Source: an uncultured Bacilli bacterium (GTDB lineage Bacteria; Bacillota_I; Bacilli_A; RF39; UBA660). From it: a stretch of 43,286 nucleotides of DNA. The stretch covers positions 1-43,286 of the forward strand of contig CALVRE010000026.1 of NCBI GenBank assembly GCA_944358455.1, read 5' to 3'. The notes under the pieces are model-generated. The model made no database searches, had not been told where the DNA came from, and saw nothing but the letters and a program-made list of their open reading frames with translations. Positions 7,767 through 15,339 of the stretch are shown in pieces (positions within the stretch are counted from its first letter, which is position 1; each line of letters starts with the position of its first letter). A program made the position numbers and the translations under genes.

Positions 7767-8124
7767 ATTTCCATAAATAGTAAGGGTTAGGCTTTCGGAA
7801 AATAGTAATGACATCTACTATCCATCCAATCCCGAATAATCCCCAAGTGAAAAGATAAAGAATTCCAACAAAATATTTTTCTTCATAGAACTTATGAGCT
7901 CCCAACCATCCTAAAAAAAGAGCTAGAAAAAAACTAATCCATTTGTTATATGCCTTTTTTTGTAGACCAAAAGGATGAAATTCTTCCTCACGTTCTCTTT
8001 CTTCTTCAGCCATATATTCTAAGTTTTGATTTTGTACTTTCAGTCTTCTTCCACAATTCGGACAAACTTGACTATTTGCACTCACCTTTTCCCCACACTC
8101 TTTACAAAAGGTTGTTTCTTTCAT
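7765..8124 (-). CDS. Zinc-ribbon TM2-domain membrane protein
   Basis: This 119-residue protein has two parts. The N-terminal zinc ribbon is CKECGEKVSANSQVCPNCG (two CxxC pairs). After a Glu-rich linker, a TM2 domain (about residues 58-112) contains two membrane helices with the family landmarks FFLALFLGWLGAHKFY and GILYLFTWGLFGIGWIVD. TM2 proteins are small inner-membrane proteins without a firmly established bacterial function. GGTGAT lies three bases before the ATG. It follows the 6S-like RNA and its terminator immediately, so its transcription depends on read-through or on a promoter I could not identify. Confidence 0.85.
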   Translation of the reverse strand: MKETTFCKECGEKVSANSQVCPNCGRRLKVQNQNLEYMAEEEREREEEFHPFGLQKKAYNKWISFFLALFLGWLGAHKFYEEKYFVGILYLFTWGLFGIGWIVDVITIFRKPNPYYLWK

Positions 8125-8140
8125 ATTATCACCATAAATA

Positions 8141-8306
8141 AAAAATGCTCAGAAGTGAGCCTTAACGATAAACCTGATCTCCCAGGTGGGCATCACCAGA
8201 CAAACTTTAGGATCCTTACTCGATGGTAAGTATTCAACACCATTCGTCCTTTAGATTCCCAATCGTTAACTTGTAGGTTTTTCTTAATAGCTCTTATCTT
8301 CTAAGC
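8141..8306 (-). ncRNA. ssrS: 6S RNA candidate
   Basis: An independent transcription unit of about 165 nt. On the minus strand it starts after an extended -10 (TGCTATAAT, 8313-8318) and ends at a GCTCA/TGAGC terminator (8147-8160) with a T-run. TTAACGAT near the 5' side pairs with ATCGTTAA near the 3' side as a closing stem. A local ACCTG-GGAGAT-CAGGT hairpin sits in the 3' strand of the resulting central bubble, and a terminal hairpin forms from CTTAC/GTAAG. A closed stem, a large central bubble with a 3'-strand hairpin and a terminal stem is the 6S architecture that mimics an open promoter and binds sigma-A polymerase. The position between the aspS block and tcdA is where B. subtilis carries 6S-1 (bsrA). 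The sequence itself was not matched to a covariance model. Confidence 0.65.
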
Positions 8307-8312
8307 AATTAC

Positions 8313-8318
8313 ATTATA
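8313..8318 (-). promoter_or_regulatory. -10 element of the 6S-like RNA
   Basis: TGCTATAAT on the minus strand is an extended -10. The best -35 candidate 17 bp upstream (TATTCA) is weak. Confidence 0.6.
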
Positions 8319-8379
8319 GCATATTTTCATCCCTTTGAATAGCCTTTTTAGAAGAAAACATATTTTCCCATGATGTTAC

Positions 8380-9192
8380 TTATTCGTTATCATAGGTATC
8401 TAGAAAAGAAGTCTTTTTTCCATTCTTTTTATAACCTAAGATTGTATTCATATTGACGTTATCGGTACTTTTAAAAACTGAAAGATCTGCATCCGGATAG
8501 ATTTTTTTTAATTGTTCTACTAATTGTTTGATTTCTTTTCTTTTACCGCTACTTTTTTTCGTTACAGAACATGCACAATCGATAAAAGTCAATTGGTTCG
8601 ATTGCGCCCAACTTTTAATATCTTGTTCTTTTATATAATAAAGAGGTCTTATCAATTCTAATCCTTCGAAATGATCACTATGTAGTTTAGGCATCATACT
8701 GGAAAATTGTCCAGTAAAAATCAAATTCATGAGAATCGTTTCTACGACATCGTTAAAGTGATGACCAAGAGCAATTTTATTACATCCTAGTTCTTTTGCT
8801 TTCGCATATAAATACCCTCTTCTCATACGGGCACATAAGTAACAAGGACTATCACCGCCAATTTTTTCCGTCACATGAAAAATATCGCTCTCAAATATCT
8901 GAGCAGGAATTTTTAAAATACCCAAATTTTCTTTAATTTTTGAAAGATTTTCCTCATTATAACCTGGATTCATAACAATATATTCTAACGAAAAAGGAAT
9001 TTTTCCATGTTTCTTTAACTCTTCCAAGCATTTTGCCAGTAACATCGAATCTTTCCCACCACTAATACATACTGCGATACGGTCGCCTTCTTTGATCAGT
9101 TCAAATTCTTCGACAGCTTTGACAAATTTTGCCCATATCTCTTTCCGATACTTTTTGATAATGCTACGTTCGATTTCTATGATACGTTCCAT
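8380..9192 (-). CDS. TtcA-family tRNA thiolation protein
   Basis: This 270-residue PP-loop ATPase has SGGKDS at residues 44-49, which adenylates the target base. A CYLC pair (Cys117, Cys120) plus Cys206/Cys208 is the right pattern to bind an iron-sulfur cluster, as in TtcA, which 2-thiolates cytidine 32. The GHHFNDVVETILMNL stretch (143-157) is also typical. A relative acting on another tRNA position or a non-tRNA target is possible, because Firmicute members of this group are poorly studied. ATG at 9192 is preferred to 9201, since AAAGG lies 9 bases upstream of it. It follows the GNAT gene by about 25 bp and probably shares its promoter. Confidence 0.82.
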   Translation of the reverse strand: MERIIEIERSIIKKYRKEIWAKFVKAVEEFELIKEGDRIAVCISGGKDSMLLAKCLEELKKHGKIPFSLEYIVMNPGYNEENLSKIKENLGILKIPAQIFESDIFHVTEKIGGDSPCYLCARMRRGYLYAKAKELGCNKIALGHHFNDVVETILMNLIFTGQFSSMMPKLHSDHFEGLELIRPLYYIKEQDIKSWAQSNQLTFIDCACSVTKKSSGKRKEIKQLVEQLKKIYPDADLSVFKSTDNVNMNTILGYKKNGKKTSFLDTYDNE

Positions 9193-9217
9193 GTGATCCA
9201 TCCTTTCATGACCATCA

Positions 9218-9688
9218 TTATAATTTTTTCCAAAAATAGAATGATTTACGGTCTAGTTCTACTTGTTTAAATTGATTATATAATAAAATTTTTTGACTAG
9301 AATAATTATCTTTTCCAACTTGTGCCTCAACATGTTGAATCATGTCTCGTTTTAGTTCCTCTAAAAAGAGGCGAACCATCTCGTTTCCTAAATGTTGTTT
9401 GCGAAAATGAGGATGAATCGCATACATAAGTTCAACTGATATTTTTAATGATCGATAGCTATTGATATTTAACCATCCAATGTAACGATCATGATATGTC
9501 GAAAAATAGTCTCTTCGATCGACATTTTGTCTCTTCCAAATATTTTGGACATAATCCTCAAATGACATAATCGTTTCGTTAAATCCTGGAAAATATTTAC
9601 GTGTTTCAGGATCGTGCCAAATATCGGAAAGTAAGTGAATTTGCTTTTCGTTACGAGTATCCAATGTCTCATATTGAAAAATAGCCAT
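9218..9688 (-). CDS. GNAT-family N-acetyltransferase
   Basis: This 156-residue protein has the GNAT fold order: an IGWLNINSYRSLKISVELMYAI strand pair, then HPHFRKQHLGNEMVRLFLEEL, in which R/Q-x-x-x-G-N replaces the usual acetyl-CoA-binding R/Q-x-x-G-x-G/A loop. A C-terminal hydrophobic strand ends with FYFWKKL. It transfers acetyl groups from acetyl-CoA; the acceptor cannot be read. GAGGAGG lies 5 bases before the ATG. It sits between the aspS terminator and the TtcA-like gene. Confidence 0.75.
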   Translation of the reverse strand: MAIFQYETLDTRNEKQIHLLSDIWHDPETRKYFPGFNETIMSFEDYVQNIWKRQNVDRRDYFSTYHDRYIGWLNINSYRSLKISVELMYAIHPHFRKQHLGNEMVRLFLEELKRDMIQHVEAQVGKDNYSSQKILLYNQFKQVELDRKSFYFWKKL

Positions 9689-9712
9689 ATTATTCCTCCT
9701 CTTTTCTTAGGT

Positions 9713-9718
9713 ATTATA
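9713..9718 (-). promoter_or_regulatory. -10 element of the GNAT-ttcA-like unit
   Basis: TATAAT on the minus strand lies 25 bp upstream of the GNAT start. The -35 region overlaps the aspS terminator and is poor. Confidence 0.45.
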
Positions 9719-9721
9719 TCA

Positions 9722-9753
9722 CAGAAAAAGAAAAAGAACTATTTTACTAGTTC
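9722..9753 (-). terminator. hisS-aspS operon terminator
   Basis: GAACTA (9736-9741) pairs with TAGTTC (9748-9753); on the minus strand a T-rich run follows. The aspS stop codon (9739-9741) is part of the hairpin. Confidence 0.7.
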
Positions 9754-11481
9754 AATTCCTAACTCTTTTAATTGTTTTTTATCAACGATATTTGGAGCTT
9801 CACTCATGAGATCAGATGCACTTGCCGTCTTAGGAAAGGCTACTACATCACGAATATTATCGGTACCAGCCAGTATCATAATAAGACGTTCTAAACCAAT
9901 TCCAACTCCACCATGAGGTGGTGTTCCAAATTGGAAAGCATCTAGGAAGAATCCAAATTTTGTTTTTGCTTCTTCCATCGTCATACCAATCGCTTCAAAC
10001 ACTTTTTCTTGCAATTGTTGATCGTGAATACGAATCGATCCACTCAGTAATTCATAACCATTGAGTACGAGGTCATATGCTCTTGAAAAACAATTTTCTG
10101 GATCTGTCATAAGTTTATCAACATCTTCTAAATTAGGCGATGTAAAAGGATGGTGAGCAGCCACAAAACGTTCTTCTTCTTCACTATACTCGAACATTGG
10201 AAAATTGGTAACCCATAAGAAATTATATTTTTCCTCCTCGATCAAGTGTAGATCATGACCAAGTTTATTACGAAGCGCTCCTAGTGATGATTGAACAATC
10301 TTCTTTTTATCAGCAACAATTAAAACAAGGTCATTTGCCTCAATTCCTAAGGTTGTAATAAGAGATGACTTTTCTTCCTCATTCATCACTTTTACAATCG
10401 AACCAGAAAGCTCTCCGTCATTATATTTTAAATAAGATAACGCTTTTGCTCCATAAATTTTTACAAATTCTGTCAATTTATCCAAATCTTTACGCGAATA
10501 ATCAGAAGCATGATTTTTAACGACTAGTGCATTAATAATACCTTTATTTTCTATGATATTTTTAAAGATTTCGAAGTTCGTATGCTCAAAGATGGAGGTA
10601 ATGTCCTCTAACTCCATAGCAAATCTGGTATCAGGTTTATCACTTCCAAATCGTTTCATACATTCTGTATAAGTAAGACGTTCGAAAGCATCTAATTGAA
10701 TTCCTTTGACCTGTTTAAAAATCTCTTTCATGAGACTTTCCACTACTTGCCAAATATCTTCTTCTGTAGCAAAACTCATTTCAATATCGATCTGTGTAAA
10801 TTCTGGTTGACGATCAGCGCGCAAGTCTTCATCGCGAAAACAACGAGCTATTTGAAAATATTTTTCCATACCACCAATCATCAATAATTGCTTATAAATT
10901 TGTGGTGATTGTGGCAAAGCATAAAACTTACCTTTGCTGATACGACTAGGAACTAAATAGTCACGAGCACCCTCTGGAGTCGATTTACAAAGAATTGGTG
11001 TTTCAATTTCAATAAAACCTAATTTTGATAAAAAATTACGAGTAATCAACGTCACTTGATGGCGAAGAATTAAATTTTGTTGTAGGTTTTCTCTACGTAA
11101 ATCCAAGTAGCGATACTTTAGACGAGTATCTTCTAAAGCTGTCGTATCTTTCGTAAGTTCGAATGGTAAATCGCTCGATTGATTGATAATCTTCAACTGC
11201 GAAACCGATAATTCTACTTCTCCAGTAGGAAGATTCTCATTTTTACTTTCACGTTCGACAACAATTCCTACTACTTCGATCACATATTCATTCTTCAACG
11301 TTTCACCTAAGGCATAACAAGGATTTTCAGGACGAATGACAAGCTGCATAATACCGCTACGATCACGTAAATCGATAAATAATAGTCCTCCTAAGTTACG
11401 CTTTTTAGCAACCCAACCTTTTAGTGTCACTTCCTCCCCTACATTAGATAGGCGAAAAGATCCGTTTTCATATTTTTTCAT
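9739..11481 (-). CDS. aspS: Aspartyl-tRNA synthetase, bacterial type
   Basis: This 580-residue class II synthetase has the bacterial layout: an OB-fold anticodon domain (1 to about 105, with GWVAKKRNLGGLLFIDLRDR), class II core, a GAD insertion (about 280-410), then motif 3. Motif 2 appears as CFRDEDLRADRQPEFTQID and motif 3 as GGVGIGLERLIMILAG. The length is normal. The start at 11481 is chosen for GGAAGGG upstream; an in-frame start at 11508 would sit inside the preceding gene. It is the third gene of the T-box hisS transcript. A discriminating or non-discriminating nature cannot be judged by eye. Confidence 0.96.
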   Translation of the reverse strand: MKKYENGSFRLSNVGEEVTLKGWVAKKRNLGGLLFIDLRDRSGIMQLVIRPENPCYALGETLKNEYVIEVVGIVVERESKNENLPTGEVELSVSQLKIINQSSDLPFELTKDTTALEDTRLKYRYLDLRRENLQQNLILRHQVTLITRNFLSKLGFIEIETPILCKSTPEGARDYLVPSRISKGKFYALPQSPQIYKQLLMIGGMEKYFQIARCFRDEDLRADRQPEFTQIDIEMSFATEEDIWQVVESLMKEIFKQVKGIQLDAFERLTYTECMKRFGSDKPDTRFAMELEDITSIFEHTNFEIFKNIIENKGIINALVVKNHASDYSRKDLDKLTEFVKIYGAKALSYLKYNDGELSGSIVKVMNEEEKSSLITTLGIEANDLVLIVADKKKIVQSSLGALRNKLGHDLHLIEEEKYNFLWVTNFPMFEYSEEEERFVAAHHPFTSPNLEDVDKLMTDPENCFSRAYDLVLNGYELLSGSIRIHDQQLQEKVFEAIGMTMEEAKTKFGFFLDAFQFGTPPHGGVGIGLERLIMILAGTDNIRDVVAFPKTASASDLMSEAPNIVDKKQLKELGIELVK

Positions 11482-11497
11482 AAGTCCCTTCCTTTCA

Positions 11498-11959
11498 TTA
11501 ATATCCATAATATTTTTCTTGATTCTCTTCTAGTTTTTGATTGCGAATTCGTTTTAGTTCTTTTTCTAATTCTTTTGGTACAAAACGTTTTTCGTATCGA
11601 CATAAGTCGAGAAACATACGAATTTGATCTGGTTCCAACTGTGAAATGTCTCCTGAAAAACCACCTTGTCCCGGAAAAAGAACTCCCCCTAAATAGTCGT
11701 TTGGCACGATTTCTTTCGAATACAAAATCATACCACGTTTTAATAGTTCATCGATTGCTAACATGTCTTCCGAATTTCCCGCATTAGGGACATGAAGAAA
11801 TGCACGAGCCCAATCTTCGTGACGATTGCTTTTTCCTTCTTTTCGAACTCGGTAGAAACAAGCACACTGTTTTTCCGAATCATAAGCAATAAAACCATCT
11901 CCGAATTTCACAATCTGATTCATCAAATAATAAGGAGTAAAATCGTATTCTTCGTTCAT
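11498..11959 (-). CDS. Unknown conserved-looking protein between hisS and aspS
   Basis: This is a 153-residue soluble protein I cannot place. It begins MNEEYDFTPYYLMNQIVKFG, then GDGFIAYDSEKQCACFYRVRK, a central region with LGGVLFPGQGGFSG (about residues 108-121), and a basic helical C-terminus (EKELKRIRNQKLEEN). No membrane or signal segment is seen. The ATG at 11959 has GAGGAATAACGAG before it and lies 4 bp from the hisS stop; a longer reading frame upstream only runs through the hisS tail out of frame. Its place inside a histidine-controlled synthetase operon suggests a translation-linked job, but that is inference only. Confidence 0.75.
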   Translation of the reverse strand: MNEEYDFTPYYLMNQIVKFGDGFIAYDSEKQCACFYRVRKEGKSNRHEDWARAFLHVPNAGNSEDMLAIDELLKRGMILYSKEIVPNDYLGGVLFPGQGGFSGDISQLEPDQIRMFLDLCRYEKRFVPKELEKELKRIRNQKLEENQEKYYGY

Positions 11960-11963
11960 CTCG

Positions 11964-13355
11964 TTATTCCTCATCCTTTTTATCATGGCAATGACAATGA
12001 CCGTCACAATCTTTATGATGATGATCATGTCCACATTCACATTCAGCGTGTTCCATATCAAAATCATAATCGATATCATCATCGATATCTGCTATTTTTT
12101 CATCTAAGAAATTGACTAAATATTCACTATCTACCTTGAATTCTTCTTTCGTATTATTATTTTTTATTGTGAGAATTTCCTCTTTGATTTCTTCTTCTCC
12201 AATAATGATAACAAACTTACTATTTAAACGATCTGCTTGTTTAAAATTACCTTTCAAATTACGACTCATATAATCCATTTCTACTTTAAAACCATTCATA
12301 CGCAAGTTTTGCATCGTATAAAAAGCATAATTTTTTTCATTTTCACTCATAGGAATGATATATGCATCGATCGTATCATCGATATCTAGTTCGATTTTCT
12401 CATGTTCTAAAGCTGATAATAAACGTTCCATACCAAGTGCGAATCCTACTCCTGGTGTCTCTGGGCCACCGATTTGTTCTACTAAATGATTATATCTTCC
12501 ACCACCACAAAGAACATTTTGACTACCAAAATCTTTGATATCTGCTTCTACTTCAAAAACAGTATAAGTATAATAATCAAGTCCTCTTACTAAATTATCA
12601 TCGACTTCATATGGAATAGCCATCAATTCCAAATATTCTTTTACTTTTTCAAAATGCGCTTTGCTTTTCTCACTTAAATAATCACTCATTTTAGGAGCCT
12701 TTTGAATACATTCTAAACCTGCATCCACTTTACAATCTAAAATACGAAGAGGATTTTTTTCATAGCGTTCTTTGCAATCTTCACAAAGCTCAGACAAATG
12801 TGGTTTAAAGTATTCTAACAGTGCTTTACGATAATTTTCACGCGATTCAGAATCTCCCAAACTATTAATTTTTACCTTGATACCTTTTAATCCTAACAAT
12901 CTATAAAAGTTGACTGGAATACTGATTACTTCTGCATCCATCATTGGATCATTGGTTCCAAATACTTCTACTCCAAATTGATAAAATTCACGAAAACGAC
13001 CAGATTGTGGACGTTCATATCGGAACATTGGTCCATAATACCAAGTTTTAACTGGTTGAGCTGGCTCACCATACATTTTATGTTCGATAAAAGAACGCAC
13101 GATTCCGGCTGTTCCTTCTGGACGAAGTGTCATAGAACGATTTCCTCGATCTAAAAAATCATAAGTCTCTTTCGTCACAATATCCGTCGTTTCTCCTACT
13201 CCACGATGAAATAGTTCTGTAGCTTCAAAAATCGGTGTACGAAGGTATTGATAATGATATTTTTCCATCAATCCCTCTAATAGCGTTTGTAAATACAATG
13301 TCTTTTTACTATTTTCACCATTTAAATCATAAGTTCCTTTTGGTTTCTGTAACAT
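11964..13355 (-). CDS. hisS: Histidyl-tRNA synthetase with Cys/His-rich tail
   Basis: This 463-residue class II synthetase charges tRNA-His. The N-terminus (LQKPKGTYDL), motif 2 (GPMFRYERPQSGRFREFYQFG) and the HisRS-specific VRGLDYYTYTVFEV are all clear. The C-terminal anticodon-binding domain runs to about residue 418. After it comes an extra acidic stretch (about 424-435) and then a cluster of 8 His and 5 Cys within residues 436-457. Ordinary HisRS proteins of about 420-430 residues lack this. The tail looks like a metal-binding or metal-storage appendage. The start at 13355 has AGAGGG upstream; the longer frame enters the T-box terminator. It is the first gene of the operon and is controlled by a T-box. 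Confidence 0.95.
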   Translation of the reverse strand: MLQKPKGTYDLNGENSKKTLYLQTLLEGLMEKYHYQYLRTPIFEATELFHRGVGETTDIVTKETYDFLDRGNRSMTLRPEGTAGIVRSFIEHKMYGEPAQPVKTWYYGPMFRYERPQSGRFREFYQFGVEVFGTNDPMMDAEVISIPVNFYRLLGLKGIKVKINSLGDSESRENYRKALLEYFKPHLSELCEDCKERYEKNPLRILDCKVDAGLECIQKAPKMSDYLSEKSKAHFEKVKEYLELMAIPYEVDDNLVRGLDYYTYTVFEVEADIKDFGSQNVLCGGGRYNHLVEQIGGPETPGVGFALGMERLLSALEHEKIELDIDDTIDAYIIPMSENEKNYAFYTMQNLRMNGFKVEMDYMSRNLKGNFKQADRLNSKFVIIIGEEEIKEEILTIKNNNTKEEFKVDSEYLVNFLDEKIADIDDDIDYDFDMEHAECECGHDHHHKDCDGHCHCHDKKDEE

Positions 13356-13372
13356 ACTATCCCTCTTTCTAA

Positions 13373-13572
13373 TAAAAAGAATCCATGATTTAAGGGCGAA
13401 TATTCGCGGTACCACCTTAATTCATAGATTCCTATGCACTTATTTCTTTAACGCAGAATTACGTTTATTTACCGTTTGATGTCTTCTTTATAATATCTTC
13501 TATGTTTCCACCAGCCACATAGTCTCTTATCAAAGAATTTTATAAATACTCCTTCAAACAAATAATCAATAT
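13373..13572 (-). promoter_or_regulatory. T-box leader of hisS
   Basis: On the minus strand the T-box core GGTGGTACCGCG (13405-13416) sits just inside a 16-bp terminator stem (13380-13395 with 13415-13430, one mismatch cluster) followed by T5. The leader of about 150 nt upstream contains a stem-I-like domain with a CTATGT/ACATAG apical hairpin. An AGACATCAA stretch could present a CAU histidine specifier. T-boxes sense uncharged tRNA by pairing the specifier with the anticodon and the bulge with the free NCCA end, then open transcription. The specifier assignment is inference from the downstream gene. Confidence 0.88.
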
Positions 13573-13578
13573 ACAAAC

Positions 13579-13607
13579 AGTATAACGTTTTTTCAAATAA
13601 TAGTCAA
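13579..13607 (-). promoter_or_regulatory. hisS operon promoter
   Basis: TTGACT (13602-13607), a 17-bp spacer and TATACT (13579-13584) on the minus strand place the start of the T-box leader near 13572. Confidence 0.8.
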
Positions 13608-13612
13608 GGTCT

Positions 13613-13792
13613 TTATTTCCTTAAACGAGTTACTTTTTTCATACTTTTCTGTCGTCTTTCTTCTCTCACGATTTGTTCAGTGAGCGACTCTTCAATAAAA
13701 GAAGACGGAATGATTGCACTGATAAAAGGTGTTTCGTTTGGAAGAGAACGTTTAATCGTTTCTAAGACGACCCGTATTTCTTTTCTTGTCAT
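13613..13792 (-). CDS. Small basic protein, 59 residues
   Basis: This short frame begins with ATG at 13792 preceded by AAGGAGTCCT, a strong ribosome site, and ends with TAA at 13613-13615, just 5 bp before the -35 of the hisS promoter. The product starts MTRKEIRVVLETIKRS, has a short hydrophobic centre (FISAIIPSSFIEE) and a strongly basic end (REERRQKSMKKVTRLRK). I do not recognise it. It lies 40 bp downstream of the AI-2E-type permease and could be the last gene of the rel operon. Support is the ribosome site, codon-like composition and lack of any competing frame. Confidence 0.6.
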   Translation of the reverse strand: MTRKEIRVVLETIKRSLPNETPFISAIIPSSFIEESLTEQIVREERRQKSMKKVTRLRK

Positions 13793-13832
13793 AGGACTCC
13801 TTCTTTCTCGCTGTGACTTTAATCATAATATT

Positions 13833-14894
13833 TTACTTTTTCGCAATTTTCATATCTTCGATTTTATCACTAATATCTTCGCGGAAGAATTTATAAGTTG
13901 AAATTAAGATGATGGCCAGTGGTAATGATATGATAATACCAAATACACCAAATAAAATACCTCCAGCGAAAACAGATAAAATGACGATGATTGGATGAAC
14001 TTTATTCGTCTTACCATATACGTATGGATTAATAACATAACCATCCAGACTAGATAATACGAAGAATGCAACTAACGTTTTTAAGAATAAAGCAGGACTA
14101 ATTACAAAAGCGGTGATAGCCGCAATACAGTTATTGATAATTCCTCCAAAGTATGGAATCAAATTACCAATTGCAGCTAAGAAACCTAATAATAGAGCAT
14201 TTGGATGTTCGATAATATAATATGCAACGGTATATTCTACCAAGGTAATACATACTACTTTGATAAAACCATTCAAATAATTTTTCATCTCAGTATCCAA
14301 TACTTTTACATAATAATAATATTTTTTATTTTTGTTAAGTAAAAATTTCTTAATTCCCTTACGAATCTTATCCATATCGATCAAGAAATAAATAGCAGCT
14401 GAAAAAGCAATTACGATATTTGCTAATACATTTAAGGATACACCAATAAAATTGATAGCTCCATCACTCACGTATTTTCCTAAATCTTTAATAATCTCAT
14501 TAAACGTTGTCGATAAGGAATCTTGTAATGGACCGATATTTAGATCATAATCGAGAGAAATTTCCTTTAAGAACGCTAAAATATTGTTAAAGAGACTCGA
14601 TAATTGACCTACTAATAATGGAACAATAAGTCCCAATACTACCCCTACAATTGCGATTACCGAACCAATGATAATAAAAATGGCAAGTCCTTTTGGAACT
14701 TTCTTTTTTTGTAAAAACTGTAAAAATGGATATAAAGCATAAGCAACAACAAAAGCAAAGAAGAATGGAACGAAAATGTTAATTAATTTCGTTGCTACTC
14801 CCATCCATAAATGTCCTGTCTGATACATCAAAAAGACGATCAAAGTAATAATTGCAAAGTTGATTAATTTGAAATCTAATTTGTTTTTAATCAT
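13833..14894 (-). CDS. AI-2E family transporter (YtvI/YdbI-like permease)
   Basis: This 353-residue polytopic membrane protein begins with two hydrophobic segments (residues 12-60), then a pair at about 70-95, a soluble stretch (about 105-150), and a C-terminal bundle with the family box GFLAAIGNLIPYFGGIINN and DGYVINPYVYGKTNKVHP. The family (PF01594 type) includes the autoinducer-2 exporter and Na+/H+ or pyruvate-like exporters, so the substrate cannot be deduced. Its start overlaps the dtd stop by 8 nt with AGTAGGG upstream, hence translational coupling within the comN-rel-dtd operon. Confidence 0.88.
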   Translation of the reverse strand: MIKNKLDFKLINFAIITLIVFLMYQTGHLWMGVATKLINIFVPFFFAFVVAYALYPFLQFLQKKKVPKGLAIFIIIGSVIAIVGVVLGLIVPLLVGQLSSLFNNILAFLKEISLDYDLNIGPLQDSLSTTFNEIIKDLGKYVSDGAINFIGVSLNVLANIVIAFSAAIYFLIDMDKIRKGIKKFLLNKNKKYYYYVKVLDTEMKNYLNGFIKVVCITLVEYTVAYYIIEHPNALLLGFLAAIGNLIPYFGGIINNCIAAITAFVISPALFLKTLVAFFVLSSLDGYVINPYVYGKTNKVHPIIVILSVFAGGILFGVFGIIISLPLAIILISTYKFFREDISDKIEDMKIAKK

Positions 14895-15339
14895 GTTTTT
14901 CCCTACTTTCCATCATGATTGTAATAGGACCATCATTCGTAATATTCACAATCATTTCTGCTCCAAATATTCCCGTTTCGACCGAAATATTATGTTCTTT
15001 TAATTTCTGATTCCAAAGTTCGTAAAGACGCGTCGCTTCCATTGGTTCTAAAGCCTCTACATAACTAGGTCTTCTTCCCTTTCTCGTATCTGCATAAAGT
15101 GTAAATTGCGAAATACTTAAAATACTTCCACCAACATCCAGTAAAGAGCGATTCATAACGCCATTTTCATCATCGAAAATACGTAAATGGATAACCTTAT
15201 TGACTAAATAATCGATATCTTTTTCCGTATCTCCATAAGTAAATCCAACCAAAATAACGAGTCCCGAATCGATTTCTCCCACTATTTTATTTTGAACGGA
15301 TACACTAGAATGTAAACTCCTCTGTACGACAATTCTCAT
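14887..15339 (-). CDS. dtd: D-aminoacyl-tRNA deacylase
   Basis: This 150-residue DTD enzyme removes D-amino acids and glycine mischarged on tRNA-Ala. It starts MRIVVQRSLHSSVSV, with the SQFTLYADTRKGRRPS box at about residues 77-92 and the cross-subunit Gly-Pro motif in VNITNDGPITIMMES (about 131-145). The length is normal. Its ATG overlaps the rel TAA by one base (TAATG), so rel and dtd are coupled, an arrangement common in Firmicutes. Confidence 0.95.
   Translation of the reverse strand: MRIVVQRSLHSSVSVQNKIVGEIDSGLVILVGFTYGDTEKDIDYLVNKVIHLRIFDDENGVMNRSLLDVGGSILSISQFTLYADTRKGRRPSYVEALEPMEATRLYELWNQKLKEHNISVETGIFGAEMIVNITNDGPITIMMESREKHD

Noticed and set aside
11792-12115. Plus-strand frame opposite the hisS tail, rich in His and Asn
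   Set aside because: Low-complexity shadow of the His/Asp-rich hisS tail codons, with no start signal.
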